Shown: positions 7,328 through 14,696, numbered from the stretch's first letter. The stretch is DNA of 15,521 nt from Sulfurovum sp. (GCA_015493425.1 WGDG01000281.1:1-15521); one strand, 5' to 3'. Notes: a model not told the origin generated them from the letters alone. Numbers and translations are program-made.

Positions 7328-8175
7328 TATTTGAACACGAGATCCCAAGCGGATCGAAGCTCTATTTCGGACAGTCGGCACGCATAAAGCGTGAGATTGA
7401 ATTTGTCTCTGCCGAGATGCTGGAGAACCTTGGTTTTGAAGAGATTGTCACACCGCTTTTCTCCTACCACCAGCATGAGTATTTTGAAGACAAAAAACCA
7501 TTGGTACGCCTTAATGACGCAGAAAATCACGAAGTAACGCTTCGCGCAGATTCTACGGCAGACGTAGTACGTATTGCGACCAAAAGACTGGGGCGTACGA
7601 CAGAGTCGAAGAAGTGGTTTTACATTCAGCCTACTCTCTCTTTTCCTACAAAAGAGCAGTATCAGGTGGGTGCAGAAATCCTCGGAGGCAGTTTTGAAGA
7701 AATTGTCCGTACAAGCAGTATGCTGCTCAACGAGATAGGTGCAAGCCCTTTGCTTCAGGTTGCCAATATTCGCATTCCGCACCTTCTGAATGAAAAGTAC
7801 GGTGTATCGCTTGAACTCCTCAAAGCAATGCATGTAGAGCAGATTATGAAGAGTGACCTGCCATGGATAGAACAGCTGGTACGTTTGAATACAGTTGAGG
7901 ATCTTGAAGATCTCAGTGCTTTTCCGGATGATATTCGTGATGAACTGGAGAAAATTAAAGTTGCTACCTTGACCGTAGCGTATGAGAAAATGGTGATTTC
8001 ACCGCTTTTTTATGCCAAAATGCGTTACTATGATTCGCTGACCTTCCGTATGTTTGAAGGCAACAGTCTGTTGGCCATGGGGGGTGTTTATACCATTGAC
8101 GGTATGGAAGCAGCAGGCTTTGCGCTCTATACCGATGCGTGTATCGTGAGTAAATTGAATAGGGAAGAAAAATGA
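7324..8175 (+). CDS. hisZ: HisZ-like ATP phosphoribosyltransferase regulatory subunit (HisRS paralogue)
   Basis: HisZ is a catalytically inactive relative of histidyl-tRNA synthetase that binds the short form of HisG to make the first enzyme of histidine synthesis active and feedback-inhibitable. The 283 residues match only the HisRS catalytic core: motif 1-like FVSAEMLENLGFEEIVTPLF (27-46), VTLRADSTADVVRIA (71-85), and WFYIQPTLS...YQVGAEILGG (98-122), which corresponds to motif 2. The motif 2 FR dipeptide is replaced by LS, and there is no anticodon-binding domain, so it should not charge tRNA. Length is short for HisZ (often 320-390). It sits between the aminotransferase and purA with ATGA overlaps on both sides; hisZ-purA adjacency is common in proteobacteria. 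It implies a short HisG elsewhere in the genome. Confidence 0.82.
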   Translation: MIFEHEIPSGSKLYFGQSARIKREIEFVSAEMLENLGFEEIVTPLFSYHQHEYFEDKKPLVRLNDAENHEVTLRADSTADVVRIATKRLGRTTESKKWFYIQPTLSFPTKEQYQVGAEILGGSFEEIVRTSSMLLNEIGASPLLQVANIRIPHLLNEKYGVSLELLKAMHVEQIMKSDLPWIEQLVRLNTVEDLEDLSAFPDDIRDELEKIKVATLTVAYEKMVISPLFYAKMRYYDSLTFRMFEGNSLLAMGGVYTIDGMEAAGFALYTDACIVSKLNREEK

Positions 8176-9422
8176 GTAAAGCAGATTTGATTGTAGGACT
8201 CCAGTGGGGTGATGAAGGCAAAGGAAAGATTGTCGACCACATGGCGCAGACAAATGACTATGTATGCCGTTTTGCAGGCGGACACAATGCAGGGCATACC
8301 ATTGTCATTGGTGATAAAAAGTATGCGCTGCACCTGATCCCTTCTGGTGTACTCAATCCGGAAGCCAAAAATATTGTCGGTAACGGTGTTGTGCTTTCTC
8401 CTGTCGACTTCATTAAGGAGATGGAACAGTTTGACGATCTCACAGGACGACTTTTCCTGTCAGACAAAGCACACATTCTGCTGCCTTATCATGCACAGAT
8501 CGATCAGGCACGTGAGCGTCTCAAAGGTGATAAAGCCATCGGCACGACCGGAAAGGGGATAGGACCCGCTTACGGTGACAAGGTTGCCCGTGTAGGACAT
8601 CGCCTGGGTGAGCTGCTGCATCCTGAAAAGCTGACCGGAAAGATCATGGAATTTTTCGCTATCAACAAGCCGGTCTTCGATGCGATGGGTGTCGAAGCAC
8701 CGGCAGAGCGTGAACTGCTTGCAGAACTTCGGAGTTACAAAGAAGTGCTGGCACCGTTCATTTGCGATACGACACAGCTGATGTGGGATATTCTCGATGC
8801 AGACAAAAAGGTACTGCTTGAAGGTGCACAGGGAACGATGCTTGACATCGACCACGGTACCTACCCCTATGTTACCTCCTCTACGACAGTGAGTGCAGGT
8901 GCCTGCTCCGGTCTTGGCATCAACCCCAAAGATATTGGAAAAGTGACAGGCATTGCTAAAGCCTACTGTACCAGAGTGGGCAACGGTCCTTTCCCAAGTG
9001 AAGACTTTGGACCAGAAGGTGACAGGCTGAGAAAAAACGGCCACGAGTTCGGCACCACCACAGGACGTCCGAGACGCTGCGGCTGGTTCGATGCTGTGGC
9101 AATGCGTCATGCGGTACGTGTCAACGGTGTTGATCAGGTAGCCTTGATGAAACTCGATGTACTTGACGGATTTGATGAGATCAAAGTCTGTGTTGCCTAT
9201 GAATTTGAAGGCAAAGAGATCGACTATGTACCGTACGATCTTGAAGATGTCAAAGCCATCTACAAGACGTTCCCGGGCTGGGAGAAGACGGAAGGTGTAC
9301 GTACTTTTGATGAACTTCCTGAGACGGCAAAGTCATATATAGAGGCGCTTGAAGCGATGATCGGCACTAAGATCGGCATTATTTCAACAAGCCCGGAAAG
9401 AGAAGATACCATCGTACGATAA
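8172..9422 (+). CDS. purA: Adenylosuccinate synthetase
   Basis: Joins IMP and aspartate using GTP to form adenylosuccinate, the committed step toward AMP; cytosolic homodimer. The 416 residues (E. coli enzyme 432) begin MSKADLIVGLQWGDEGKGK. The GDEGKGK loop is at residues 13-19 with catalytic D14, and GGHNAGHT ends at 43 with catalytic H42. Other conserved blocks are GTTGKGIGPAYGDK, the IMP-contact region LLEGAQGTMLDIDHGTYPYV, and GTTTGRPRRCGWFDAV at 294-309. The ATG at 8172 overlaps the hisZ stop by four bases and follows AGGGAAG. All expected active-site residues are present. Confidence 0.98.
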   Translation: MSKADLIVGLQWGDEGKGKIVDHMAQTNDYVCRFAGGHNAGHTIVIGDKKYALHLIPSGVLNPEAKNIVGNGVVLSPVDFIKEMEQFDDLTGRLFLSDKAHILLPYHAQIDQARERLKGDKAIGTTGKGIGPAYGDKVARVGHRLGELLHPEKLTGKIMEFFAINKPVFDAMGVEAPAERELLAELRSYKEVLAPFICDTTQLMWDILDADKKVLLEGAQGTMLDIDHGTYPYVTSSTTVSAGACSGLGINPKDIGKVTGIAKAYCTRVGNGPFPSEDFGPEGDRLRKNGHEFGTTTGRPRRCGWFDAVAMRHAVRVNGVDQVALMKLDVLDGFDEIKVCVAYEFEGKEIDYVPYDLEDVKAIYKTFPGWEKTEGVRTFDELPETAKSYIEALEAMIGTKIGIISTSPEREDTIVR

Positions 9423-9494
9423 AAGCAGTAGCCGGCCTTGTGCCTACCTGCGTGAATGCGTTAAGAAACAATAAAACACAAGGAGTATCAAGCA

Positions 9495-10046
9495 ATGAGA
9501 TTGAAACCACAACAAACGGGATATGTAGCAACCAAGATAGGGATCGATTTGGCAAATGCTCCTTTTGTAACACTTCCAAAAGGTAAAGATGCGGTTGTAG
9601 AGGTTGCCAAACGCATTATTGACGAGAACCTTGCCAAGGAACGTGCACTAGATGAACAGGTTAAGAAAATACTTGATGAGAACTACGACGAGATCGAGTT
9701 TCAGCATGCCGATGAACGTCAGCTTTTCTTTATGATCAAGAAGAAGATGGCACCGGAATACGGGGTGATCATGAATTATGACGACCGCTACAACGATCTT
9801 GCACACGTGATCCTTGATGAACTCTATGAGAACTATCTGGCAGAGTACAGTGTTAGTGACAACCAGGTGAAGAACGTCATCTTCAAATCTTTCAAAGCCT
9901 TTGCCGATGCCTTCGATGAGATTGATGATATTGTCTATGAAAAGATCAGAAACATGGAACGTGAGATCGTTCCTGGCTCCCAGGATTATGAGCTTTTGTA
10001 TGACAGACTCTATCAGGAAGAGTTGGCAAAAAGAGGCATGCTGTAG
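9495..10046 (+). CDS. DUF507 family protein
   Basis: A 183-residue acidic and lysine-rich soluble protein of unknown function, recognised as the DUF507 family known from Campylobacterota and Aquificales. It begins MRLKPQQTGYVATKIGIDLA; the family shares this beginning, in which residues about 4-20 look like a conserved substrate or nucleic-acid contact region. The rest is predicted to be almost entirely helical, with repeated acidic stretches (VKKILDENYDEIEFQHADE, FADAFDEIDDIVYEKIRNME). There is no signal peptide or membrane segment. AAGGAG (9480-9485) provides the ribosome binding site. It lies between purA and carA, an order I recall being similar in Campylobacter jejuni. That conservation hints at a housekeeping role but does not define one. 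Confidence 0.85.
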   Translation: MRLKPQQTGYVATKIGIDLANAPFVTLPKGKDAVVEVAKRIIDENLAKERALDEQVKKILDENYDEIEFQHADERQLFFMIKKKMAPEYGVIMNYDDRYNDLAHVILDELYENYLAEYSVSDNQVKNVIFKSFKAFADAFDEIDDIVYEKIRNMEREIVPGSQDYELLYDRLYQEELAKRGML

Positions 10047-10049
10047 CAG

Positions 10050-10103
10050 TAGGGTGCATTATCACGCACCGAAAAGAGAATGTAGGGTGCGTAACCACGC
10101 ACC
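10050..10103 (+). repeat. Two tandem copies of a GGTGCGT...ACGCACC palindromic repeat
   Basis: Two 21-base units, 10050-10070 and 10083-10103, lie 33 bases apart and match at 18 of 21 positions (TAGGGTGC...CACGCACC). The second unit is a perfect 7-bp inverted repeat (GGTGCGT 10086-10092, ACGCACC 10097-10103) with loop AACC. The first keeps the hairpin with one A-C mismatch. They fill the gap between the DUF507 gene and carA. A TAGGGTGCGT-type palindrome is, to my knowledge, a widespread REP-like element in bacterial genomes. The carA ribosome binding site starts at 10104, directly after the second stem. Confidence 0.8.
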
Positions 10104-10109
10104 AAGGAG
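10104..10109 (+). promoter_or_regulatory. carA ribosome binding site abutting a hairpin
   Basis: AAGGAG lies 6 bases before the carA ATG at 10116, with no base between it and the 3' arm of the perfect palindrome ending at 10103. A folded stem could stack beside the site or affect ribosome access. Confidence 0.7.
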
Positions 10110-10115
10110 AGTAAA

Positions 10116-11234
10116 ATGAATAAAGTAAGCTTGTATTTTGAAAACGGTCTGATGTTGGAAGCGAAGAGTTTCGGTGCAGAAGGGACGGCGGTTGGTGAAA
10201 TTGTCTTTAACACCTCTTTGACTGGGTATCAGGAGATTGTTACAGATCCTTCGTATGCAGGACAGTTTGTGACTTTCACCATGCCCGAAATCGGCAATGT
10301 AGGCTGTAATGCACAGGATATGGAGAGCAAAGGTGCCTATTGTAAAGGTATTATCGTACGCTCCTACCAGGCGCACCCTTCAAACTTCCGCTCAGAAGAG
10401 AGTCTCGATGCACTGCTCAAGCGTGAAAATGTACTGGGTATTGCAGATGTAGATACCCGATTTTTAACCAAAATGCTTCGCAGCGAAGGGGCAATGATGA
10501 TGGTTGCTTCCACAGAAGTACATGATGAGGCGGAGCTGAGAAAAGTACTTGAAACCTCGCCTCGGATTGAAGAGATCAACTACATTGAACAGGTAAGCAC
10601 CAAAGAGCCTTACGTACATACAGAAGCGCGTTATAATGCCTTTACCTTTGAGTATGAAAAGCCCAATACCACCAAAAAGATTATTGCACTCGATTTTGGT
10701 ATCAAGCGTAATATCCTCAATGAACTCACCCATGCCGGTATGGAAGTAACCGTAGTACCAAACTCCATGCGTGCCGAAGAGATCATCGGAAAGTTCGAGT
10801 CAAAAGAGATCGACGGTGTCTTCCTCTCCAATGGACCCGGTGATCCGCTCATCCTCAAAGAGGAGCAGGAAAAGATCAAGCAGCTTATTGCTGCAAAAGT
10901 TCCAATGTTCGGTATCTGTCTGGGGCATCAGCTGCTTTCTATCTCTCACGGGTATGATACGTACAAACTGAAGTTCGGTCACCATGGTGGTAACCATCCT
11001 GTGAAGAATACGCAGACAGGTACGGTAGAGATTACAGCGCAAAACCATAACTATAATGTCCCTGACAATATCGTAGAAGTTGCAGAAGTGACACACGTAA
11101 ACCTCTTTGACAATACCATTGAGGGGCTGCGCTATAAAGAAGCACCCATCATGTCAGTACAGCATCACCCGGAAGCAAGCCCGGGACCGCATGAAAGTGC
11201 CTATATTTTTGGCGAATTTGCAAAAATGATATAA
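10116..11234 (+). CDS. carA: Carbamoyl-phosphate synthase small (glutaminase) subunit
   Basis: Provides ammonia from glutamine to CarB for carbamoyl phosphate, the precursor of pyrimidines and arginine; cytosolic. The 372 residues have the standard two-domain form. The N-terminal CPSase small-chain domain (about 1-150) carries VGEIVFNTSLTGYQEIVTDPSY, and the C-terminal class I glutamine amidotransferase domain starts near 188 (KKIIALDFGIKRNIL). The catalytic triad is C268 in GICLGHQLL with H351 and E353 in QHHPEASPGP. GPGDP and GGNHPV are also typical. The large subunit gene carB is not in this window. The gene follows the palindromic repeat pair and precedes ddl by 22 bases in the same direction. 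All catalytic residues are present. Confidence 0.98.
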   Translation: MNKVSLYFENGLMLEAKSFGAEGTAVGEIVFNTSLTGYQEIVTDPSYAGQFVTFTMPEIGNVGCNAQDMESKGAYCKGIIVRSYQAHPSNFRSEESLDALLKRENVLGIADVDTRFLTKMLRSEGAMMMVASTEVHDEAELRKVLETSPRIEEINYIEQVSTKEPYVHTEARYNAFTFEYEKPNTTKKIIALDFGIKRNILNELTHAGMEVTVVPNSMRAEEIIGKFESKEIDGVFLSNGPGDPLILKEEQEKIKQLIAAKVPMFGICLGHQLLSISHGYDTYKLKFGHHGGNHPVKNTQTGTVEITAQNHNYNVPDNIVEVAEVTHVNLFDNTIEGLRYKEAPIMSVQHHPEASPGPHESAYIFGEFAKMI

Positions 11235-11256
11235 AATTAGAAATTAGGGAATAACT

Positions 11257-12297
11257 ATGAATATCGCAATCCTGTTTGGCGGGTCAAGTTTTGAACATGA
11301 AATCAGTATTGTTTCTGCCATTACAATGAAAAAGGTACTCAAAAAGAGTACACTGACATACATCTTTGTCGATGCCAACCGTGATTTATATCTTGTCGAT
11401 ACAGACAAGATCAACTCCAAACTCTTCTCTTCGGGAGCGTATAAAAAAGGGAAAAAGCTGATACTTAAGAAGGGTGGATTCTTTACAGAGGGTATGCTTG
11501 GCGGTAAGCAGATAGTATTTGATGTGCTGCTCAACCTTATTCACGGACGTGACGGAGAGGACGGAAAGGTTGCTTCCCTCATGGAATTCTTCGGTATCCC
11601 CTACATTTCACCACGTCTGGAAGCTTCCGCACTTTCTTATAACAAACTTTATACAAAATATCTTGCCCAGAGTCTTGGAATCAAAACAGTTGCCTATGAG
11701 CATCTGCGCAAGAACGGTGAACGGAAGATTTCTATGGCATACCCGGTTATTATCAAGCCGGTTCGCCTTGGCAGCAGTATAGGTGTGAGCATTGTTAAAC
11801 ATGAGAGCGAGCTTGACTATGCACTTGATGTTGCGTTCGAGTTTGACAACGATGTGATTGTCGAGCCTTTCCTTGAAGGTGTCAAAGAGTACAACCAGGC
11901 AGGCTGCCTGACTGATGCATGGGAACTCTCCATTGTTGAAGAGCCGCATAAAGAGGAGTTTCTTGACTTTGAAAAAAAGTATATGGATTTTGCCCGAGAC
12001 GCGCAAGTCCTGGCAGCAGACATCTCTGATGAGATGAGAGAAAAAATAAGAGAAAGTTTCAAAACCATTTACGATCCTCTATTTAGAGGCAGTATTATTC
12101 GCTGTGATTTCTTTGTACATGAGGGGGAAGTGCTTCTTAACGAGATCAACCCCATCCCTGGATCTATGGCAAACTACCTCTTTGAAGACTTTGAAGGGAT
12201 GCTGGGACGGCTTGCCAAACACCTCCCAAAAGAGCCTGATATCAAGATAGACTATCAGTATATCCACTCTATCCAACAGGCCAAGGGGAAGGCGTAA
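11257..12297 (+). CDS. ddl: D-alanine--D-alanine ligase
   Basis: ATP-grasp enzyme that makes D-Ala-D-Ala for the peptidoglycan stem peptide; cytosolic. The 346 residues begin MNIAILFGGSSFEHEISIVS, with the conserved N-terminal Glu of Ddl enzymes (E13 or E15). HGRDGEDG at 96-103, IIKPVRLGSSIGVS around K167 (165-178), and RCDFF...LLNEINPIPGS (282-303) supply the nucleotide and metal ligands D284, E296 and N298. The omega-loop region (about 238-252, FEKKYMDFARDAQ) differs from the E. coli sequence, but a KY pair is present. The ribosome binding site is AGGGA shortly before the ATG at 11257. It is the last gene of the cluster; a hairpin overlapping its stop codon probably ends the transcript. The usual neighbour murF is not seen. 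Confidence 0.95.
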   Translation: MNIAILFGGSSFEHEISIVSAITMKKVLKKSTLTYIFVDANRDLYLVDTDKINSKLFSSGAYKKGKKLILKKGGFFTEGMLGGKQIVFDVLLNLIHGRDGEDGKVASLMEFFGIPYISPRLEASALSYNKLYTKYLAQSLGIKTVAYEHLRKNGERKISMAYPVIIKPVRLGSSIGVSIVKHESELDYALDVAFEFDNDVIVEPFLEGVKEYNQAGCLTDAWELSIVEEPHKEEFLDFEKKYMDFARDAQVLAADISDEMREKIRESFKTIYDPLFRGSIIRCDFFVHEGEVLLNEINPIPGSMANYLFEDFEGMLGRLAKHLPKEPDIKIDYQYIHSIQQAKGKA

Positions 12298-12312
12298 AAA
12301 ATCGCCTTTTTT
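12289..12312 (+). terminator. Rho-independent terminator at the end of ddl
   Basis: AAGGCG (12289-12294) pairs with CGCCTT (12303-12308) across an 8-base loop and runs into six Ts (12307-12312). The stem begins inside the last ddl codons and the loop contains its TAA stop. A competing A/T-rich stem, CGTAAAAAA (12293-12301) with TTTTTTACG (12307-12315), shares the same bases, so only one can form. Confidence 0.65.
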
Positions 12313-12319
12313 ACGTTTA

Positions 12320-12342
12320 AATAGGAGTCCTTTTCTCCTATT
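12320..12342. repeat. Inverted repeat AATAGGAG...CTCCTATT
   Basis: Perfect 8-bp arms (12320-12327 and 12335-12342) flank a 7-base loop. No T-run follows on the plus strand, so it is not a classic terminator. It may stabilise the ddl transcript 3' end or act as a protein site. Confidence 0.5.
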
Positions 12343-12392
12343 AATCCCTCTGCAAAGCCCCATGACAGCGAACTTTGCTACGATTTTGCATT

Positions 12393-12417
12393 TTTTGTTA
12401 AACAATTTTTAACAAAA
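12393..12417. promoter_or_regulatory. Inverted repeat TTTTGTTAA-N7-TTAACAAAA upstream of ccoN
   Basis: Perfect 9-bp arms (12393-12401 and 12409-12417) lie about 50-70 bases upstream of the predicted ccoN -10 box. A smaller palindrome, TTGTT-A-AACAA (12395-12405), overlaps the left arm. Position and symmetry fit an operator for a dimeric regulator; which one is unknown. Confidence 0.45.
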
Positions 12418-12458
12418 GCCTTTTTTACCCCACTTCTTTAAGCTTCATATGGGAAAAG

Positions 12459-12474
12459 TTAACCTATAATTAAC
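12459..12474 (+). promoter_or_regulatory. Putative ccoNOQP promoter with TTAAC direct repeats around the -10
   Basis: TATAAT at 12465-12470 is the best -10 box before ccoN and predicts a start near 12477 with a leader of about 47 bases. No strong -35 is visible. TTAAC occurs at 12459-12463 and again at 12470-12474, exactly 11 bases apart, so both copies lie on the same helical face around the -10 box. The leader also has the inverted repeat TGTTGT-N8-ACAACA (12481-12500). Confidence 0.5.
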
Positions 12475-12523
12475 GCTGAATGTTGTTATTAGTTACAACA
12501 TAAATTTTTACAAGGGGGTATGC

Positions 12524-13990
12524 ATGCAGTCAAACGCAGCATTGGAATACGATTATTCCGTAGCAAAATTGTATACATATACAGCAATTTTGTTTGGATT
12601 TGTGGGGATGCTGATTGGTACGCTTATCGCGGCACAATTGGCATTTCCGGAACTGAACTACCTATTCGGTGAATACGGTACGTTCTCAAGACTTAGACCA
12701 CTTCACACGAACGTCGTGATTTACGGGTTTACAGTAAGTGGTGTTTTTGCGACATTCTACTACTCTGCACAAAGGGTACTGAAAGTATCTATGGCGGAAT
12801 CCAAATTTATCATGTTTGTCGGTAAATTGCAGTTTGCGCTTTATCTCATTGCTGCTACAGCAATGGTAGTAACCGAACTGATGGGGATTACACAGTCAAA
12901 AGAGTATGCACAAATGGAATGGCCTCTTGATCTCCTTATCGTAGTGATTTGGGTACTCTGGGGTGTAGCGATGTTTGGACTGATCGGTATCAGAAGAGAA
13001 AAAGCGCTTTATATCTCCATGTGGTACTTCATTGCATGTTTCCTCGGGGTAGCAATGCTTTATCTCTTCAACAACATGGCAATTCCTACATACTTCACAT
13101 CTGGAAATCTCGGTAGCATGATGCACTCTGTTTCTATGTACTCCGGTACAAACGACGCACTGGTACAGTGGTGGTGGGGACATAATGCGGTTGCATTCGT
13201 ATTTACGGTGCCTATCGTTGCAATGATCTACTACTTCCTGCCAAAAGAGTCTGGTCAGGCAGTTTATTCTTACAAACTTTCACTCCTCTCTTTCTGGGGT
13301 CTGATGTTCGTATATCTTTGGGCAGGGTCACACCACCTTCTGTGGTCAACTGTACCAGACTGGATGCAGACAATGGGTTCAGTATTCTCCGTTGTGCTTA
13401 TCCTCCCATCTTGGGGTTCAGCGATCAACATGCTCCTTACTATGAAAGGTGAGTGGAACCAGCTGACTGAGAACCCACTGATCAAGTTCATGGTATTGGC
13501 ATCTACATTCTATATGCTTTCAACGCTTGAAGGACCAATCCAGGCGATTAAGTCAGTCAATGCAATTGCACACTTTACTGACTGGATTCCAGGTCACGTT
13601 CACGACGGTGTACTTGGTTGGGTTGCCTTCATGATCATGGCAGGTCTTTTCCACATGGCTCCAAGAATGTTCAAAAGAGAGATTTACTCCAAGAAATTGA
13701 TTGAAGCACAGTTCTGGATTCAGACTACAGCGGTTGTACTTTACTTCACATCTATGTGGATTGCAGGTATTACACAGGGTATGATGTGGAGAGCAGTTGA
13801 TGAATACGGTAACCTGATGTATTCATTCATCGATACTGTTACAGTACTTCACCCATACTATGCGATCAGAGCACTTGCCGGTGTACTTTATGTAACTGGT
13901 TTTGCAATGTTCGCTTACAACATGATCAAAACAATGACTTCTTCAAGAGAACTCTCTGAAGAACCACAGTTTAGATCACCTATGGCATAA
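12524..13990 (+). CDS. ccoN: cbb3-type cytochrome c oxidase subunit I (catalytic)
   Basis: Catalytic haem-copper subunit of the high-affinity cbb3 terminal oxidase in the inner membrane; reduces O2 to water and pumps protons. The 488 residues form about twelve membrane helices. Ligands are all visible: H61 and H360 for low-spin haem b, H358 for haem b3 (PGHVHDG), and H220 (WWWGHN), H270 and H271 (GSHH) for CuB. Y264, six residues before H270, matches the position of the cross-linked tyrosine in cbb3 enzymes. The ATG at 12524 follows AAGGGGG (12512-12518); an out-of-frame ATG at 12520 is not used. Every arginine is AGA or AGG, unlike the neighbouring biosynthetic genes. It is first in the ccoNOQP operon; low-oxygen control is expected from the family but not shown here. 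Confidence 0.98.
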   Translation: MQSNAALEYDYSVAKLYTYTAILFGFVGMLIGTLIAAQLAFPELNYLFGEYGTFSRLRPLHTNVVIYGFTVSGVFATFYYSAQRVLKVSMAESKFIMFVGKLQFALYLIAATAMVVTELMGITQSKEYAQMEWPLDLLIVVIWVLWGVAMFGLIGIRREKALYISMWYFIACFLGVAMLYLFNNMAIPTYFTSGNLGSMMHSVSMYSGTNDALVQWWWGHNAVAFVFTVPIVAMIYYFLPKESGQAVYSYKLSLLSFWGLMFVYLWAGSHHLLWSTVPDWMQTMGSVFSVVLILPSWGSAINMLLTMKGEWNQLTENPLIKFMVLASTFYMLSTLEGPIQAIKSVNAIAHFTDWIPGHVHDGVLGWVAFMIMAGLFHMAPRMFKREIYSKKLIEAQFWIQTTAVVLYFTSMWIAGITQGMMWRAVDEYGNLMYSFIDTVTVLHPYYAIRALAGVLYVTGFAMFAYNMIKTMTSSRELSEEPQFRSPMA

Positions 13991-14002
13991 GGGAGGTAGG
14001 TT

Positions 14003-14692
14003 ATGTTTCATTGGTTGGAAAAAAGACCGTTTTTCTTTGCGGTAGGTGTATTTGTGGTTATCGCATTTGCAGGACTCATCGAGATCTTGCCAAACTTCGC
14101 CGAAGCGTCAAGACCGGTAGAAGGACTTCGTCCCTACACTGTTCTTGAGCTTGCAGGGAAAGAGGTTTATAAAAAAGACAACTGTATTGCATGTCACTCA
14201 CAGCTTATCCGTCCGTTCAAAGCGGAAACAGACAGATATGGTCAGTATTCACTCTCTGGTGAGTATGCATACGACAGACCATTCCTCTGGGGTTCAAAGA
14301 GAACCGGGCCGGATCTGCACCGTGTAGGGAACTACAGAACAACTGACTGGCATGAAAACCATATGTGGGAACCAAGTTCTGTTGTACCGGGATCTATCAT
14401 GCCTGCATACAAGCATCAGTTCAAGAACATCGCGGATCTTGAAACAGCATATGCAGAAGCAGTGACAGTTAAAAATGTATTCAACGTACCGTACGGTGAT
14501 GACATTAAGCCTGGTAAAGCTGCATGGGAAGCATATAAGCCGAAAGTATTGGCTGAAGCGAGAAAAATCGCTGCAGACATGAAAAACAAGGATGTAAAAG
14601 ATGCGGTAGCAGCAGGGAAAGTACCAGAAGTGGTAGCACTCATCGCATATCTTAACAGCCTTGGATCAAGCCGCTACGAGGCGAAAAAGTAA
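14003..14692 (+). CDS. ccoO: cbb3-type cytochrome c oxidase subunit II (monohaem cytochrome c)
   Basis: Membrane-anchored monohaem cytochrome c that passes electrons from CcoP toward CcoN; its soluble domain faces the periplasm. The 229 residues start with one uncleaved anchor helix (about 10-28). The haem-binding C61-I-A-C64-H65 follows, with M133 in SIMPAY as the probable distal ligand. QLIRPFKAETDRYGQYS and GSKRTGPDLHRVG are strongly conserved in CcoO. Translation starts at the ATG at 14003, with GGGAGG (13991-13996) six bases upstream, 12 bases after the ccoN stop. The C-terminal part ends VALIAYLNSLG, as usual for a cytochrome c fold. Confidence 0.98.
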   Translation: MFHWLEKRPFFFAVGVFVVIAFAGLIEILPNFAEASRPVEGLRPYTVLELAGKEVYKKDNCIACHSQLIRPFKAETDRYGQYSLSGEYAYDRPFLWGSKRTGPDLHRVGNYRTTDWHENHMWEPSSVVPGSIMPAYKHQFKNIADLETAYAEAVTVKNVFNVPYGDDIKPGKAAWEAYKPKVLAEARKIAADMKNKDVKDAVAAGKVPEVVALIAYLNSLGSSRYEAKK

Positions 14693-14696
14693 GCAA

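Noticed and set aside
6203..7381. 392-codon open frame on the minus strand opposite the aminotransferase gene
   Set aside because: It lies almost wholly antisense to a well-supported enzyme, shows no recognisable motif, and is rich in Cys, His and Arg as expected from reading a coding strand backwards.
9425..9452. Possible stem-loop between purA and the DUF507 gene (GCAGTAG with CTACCTGC)
   Set aside because: Seven pairs with a bulge and a 12-base loop, no T-run afterwards; too weak to call a terminator or riboswitch.
12481..12500. TGTTGT-N8-ACAACA as an FNR-type operator
   Set aside because: It does not match the TTGAT-N4-ATCAA FNR consensus, so it is noted only as an inverted repeat in the ccoN leader.
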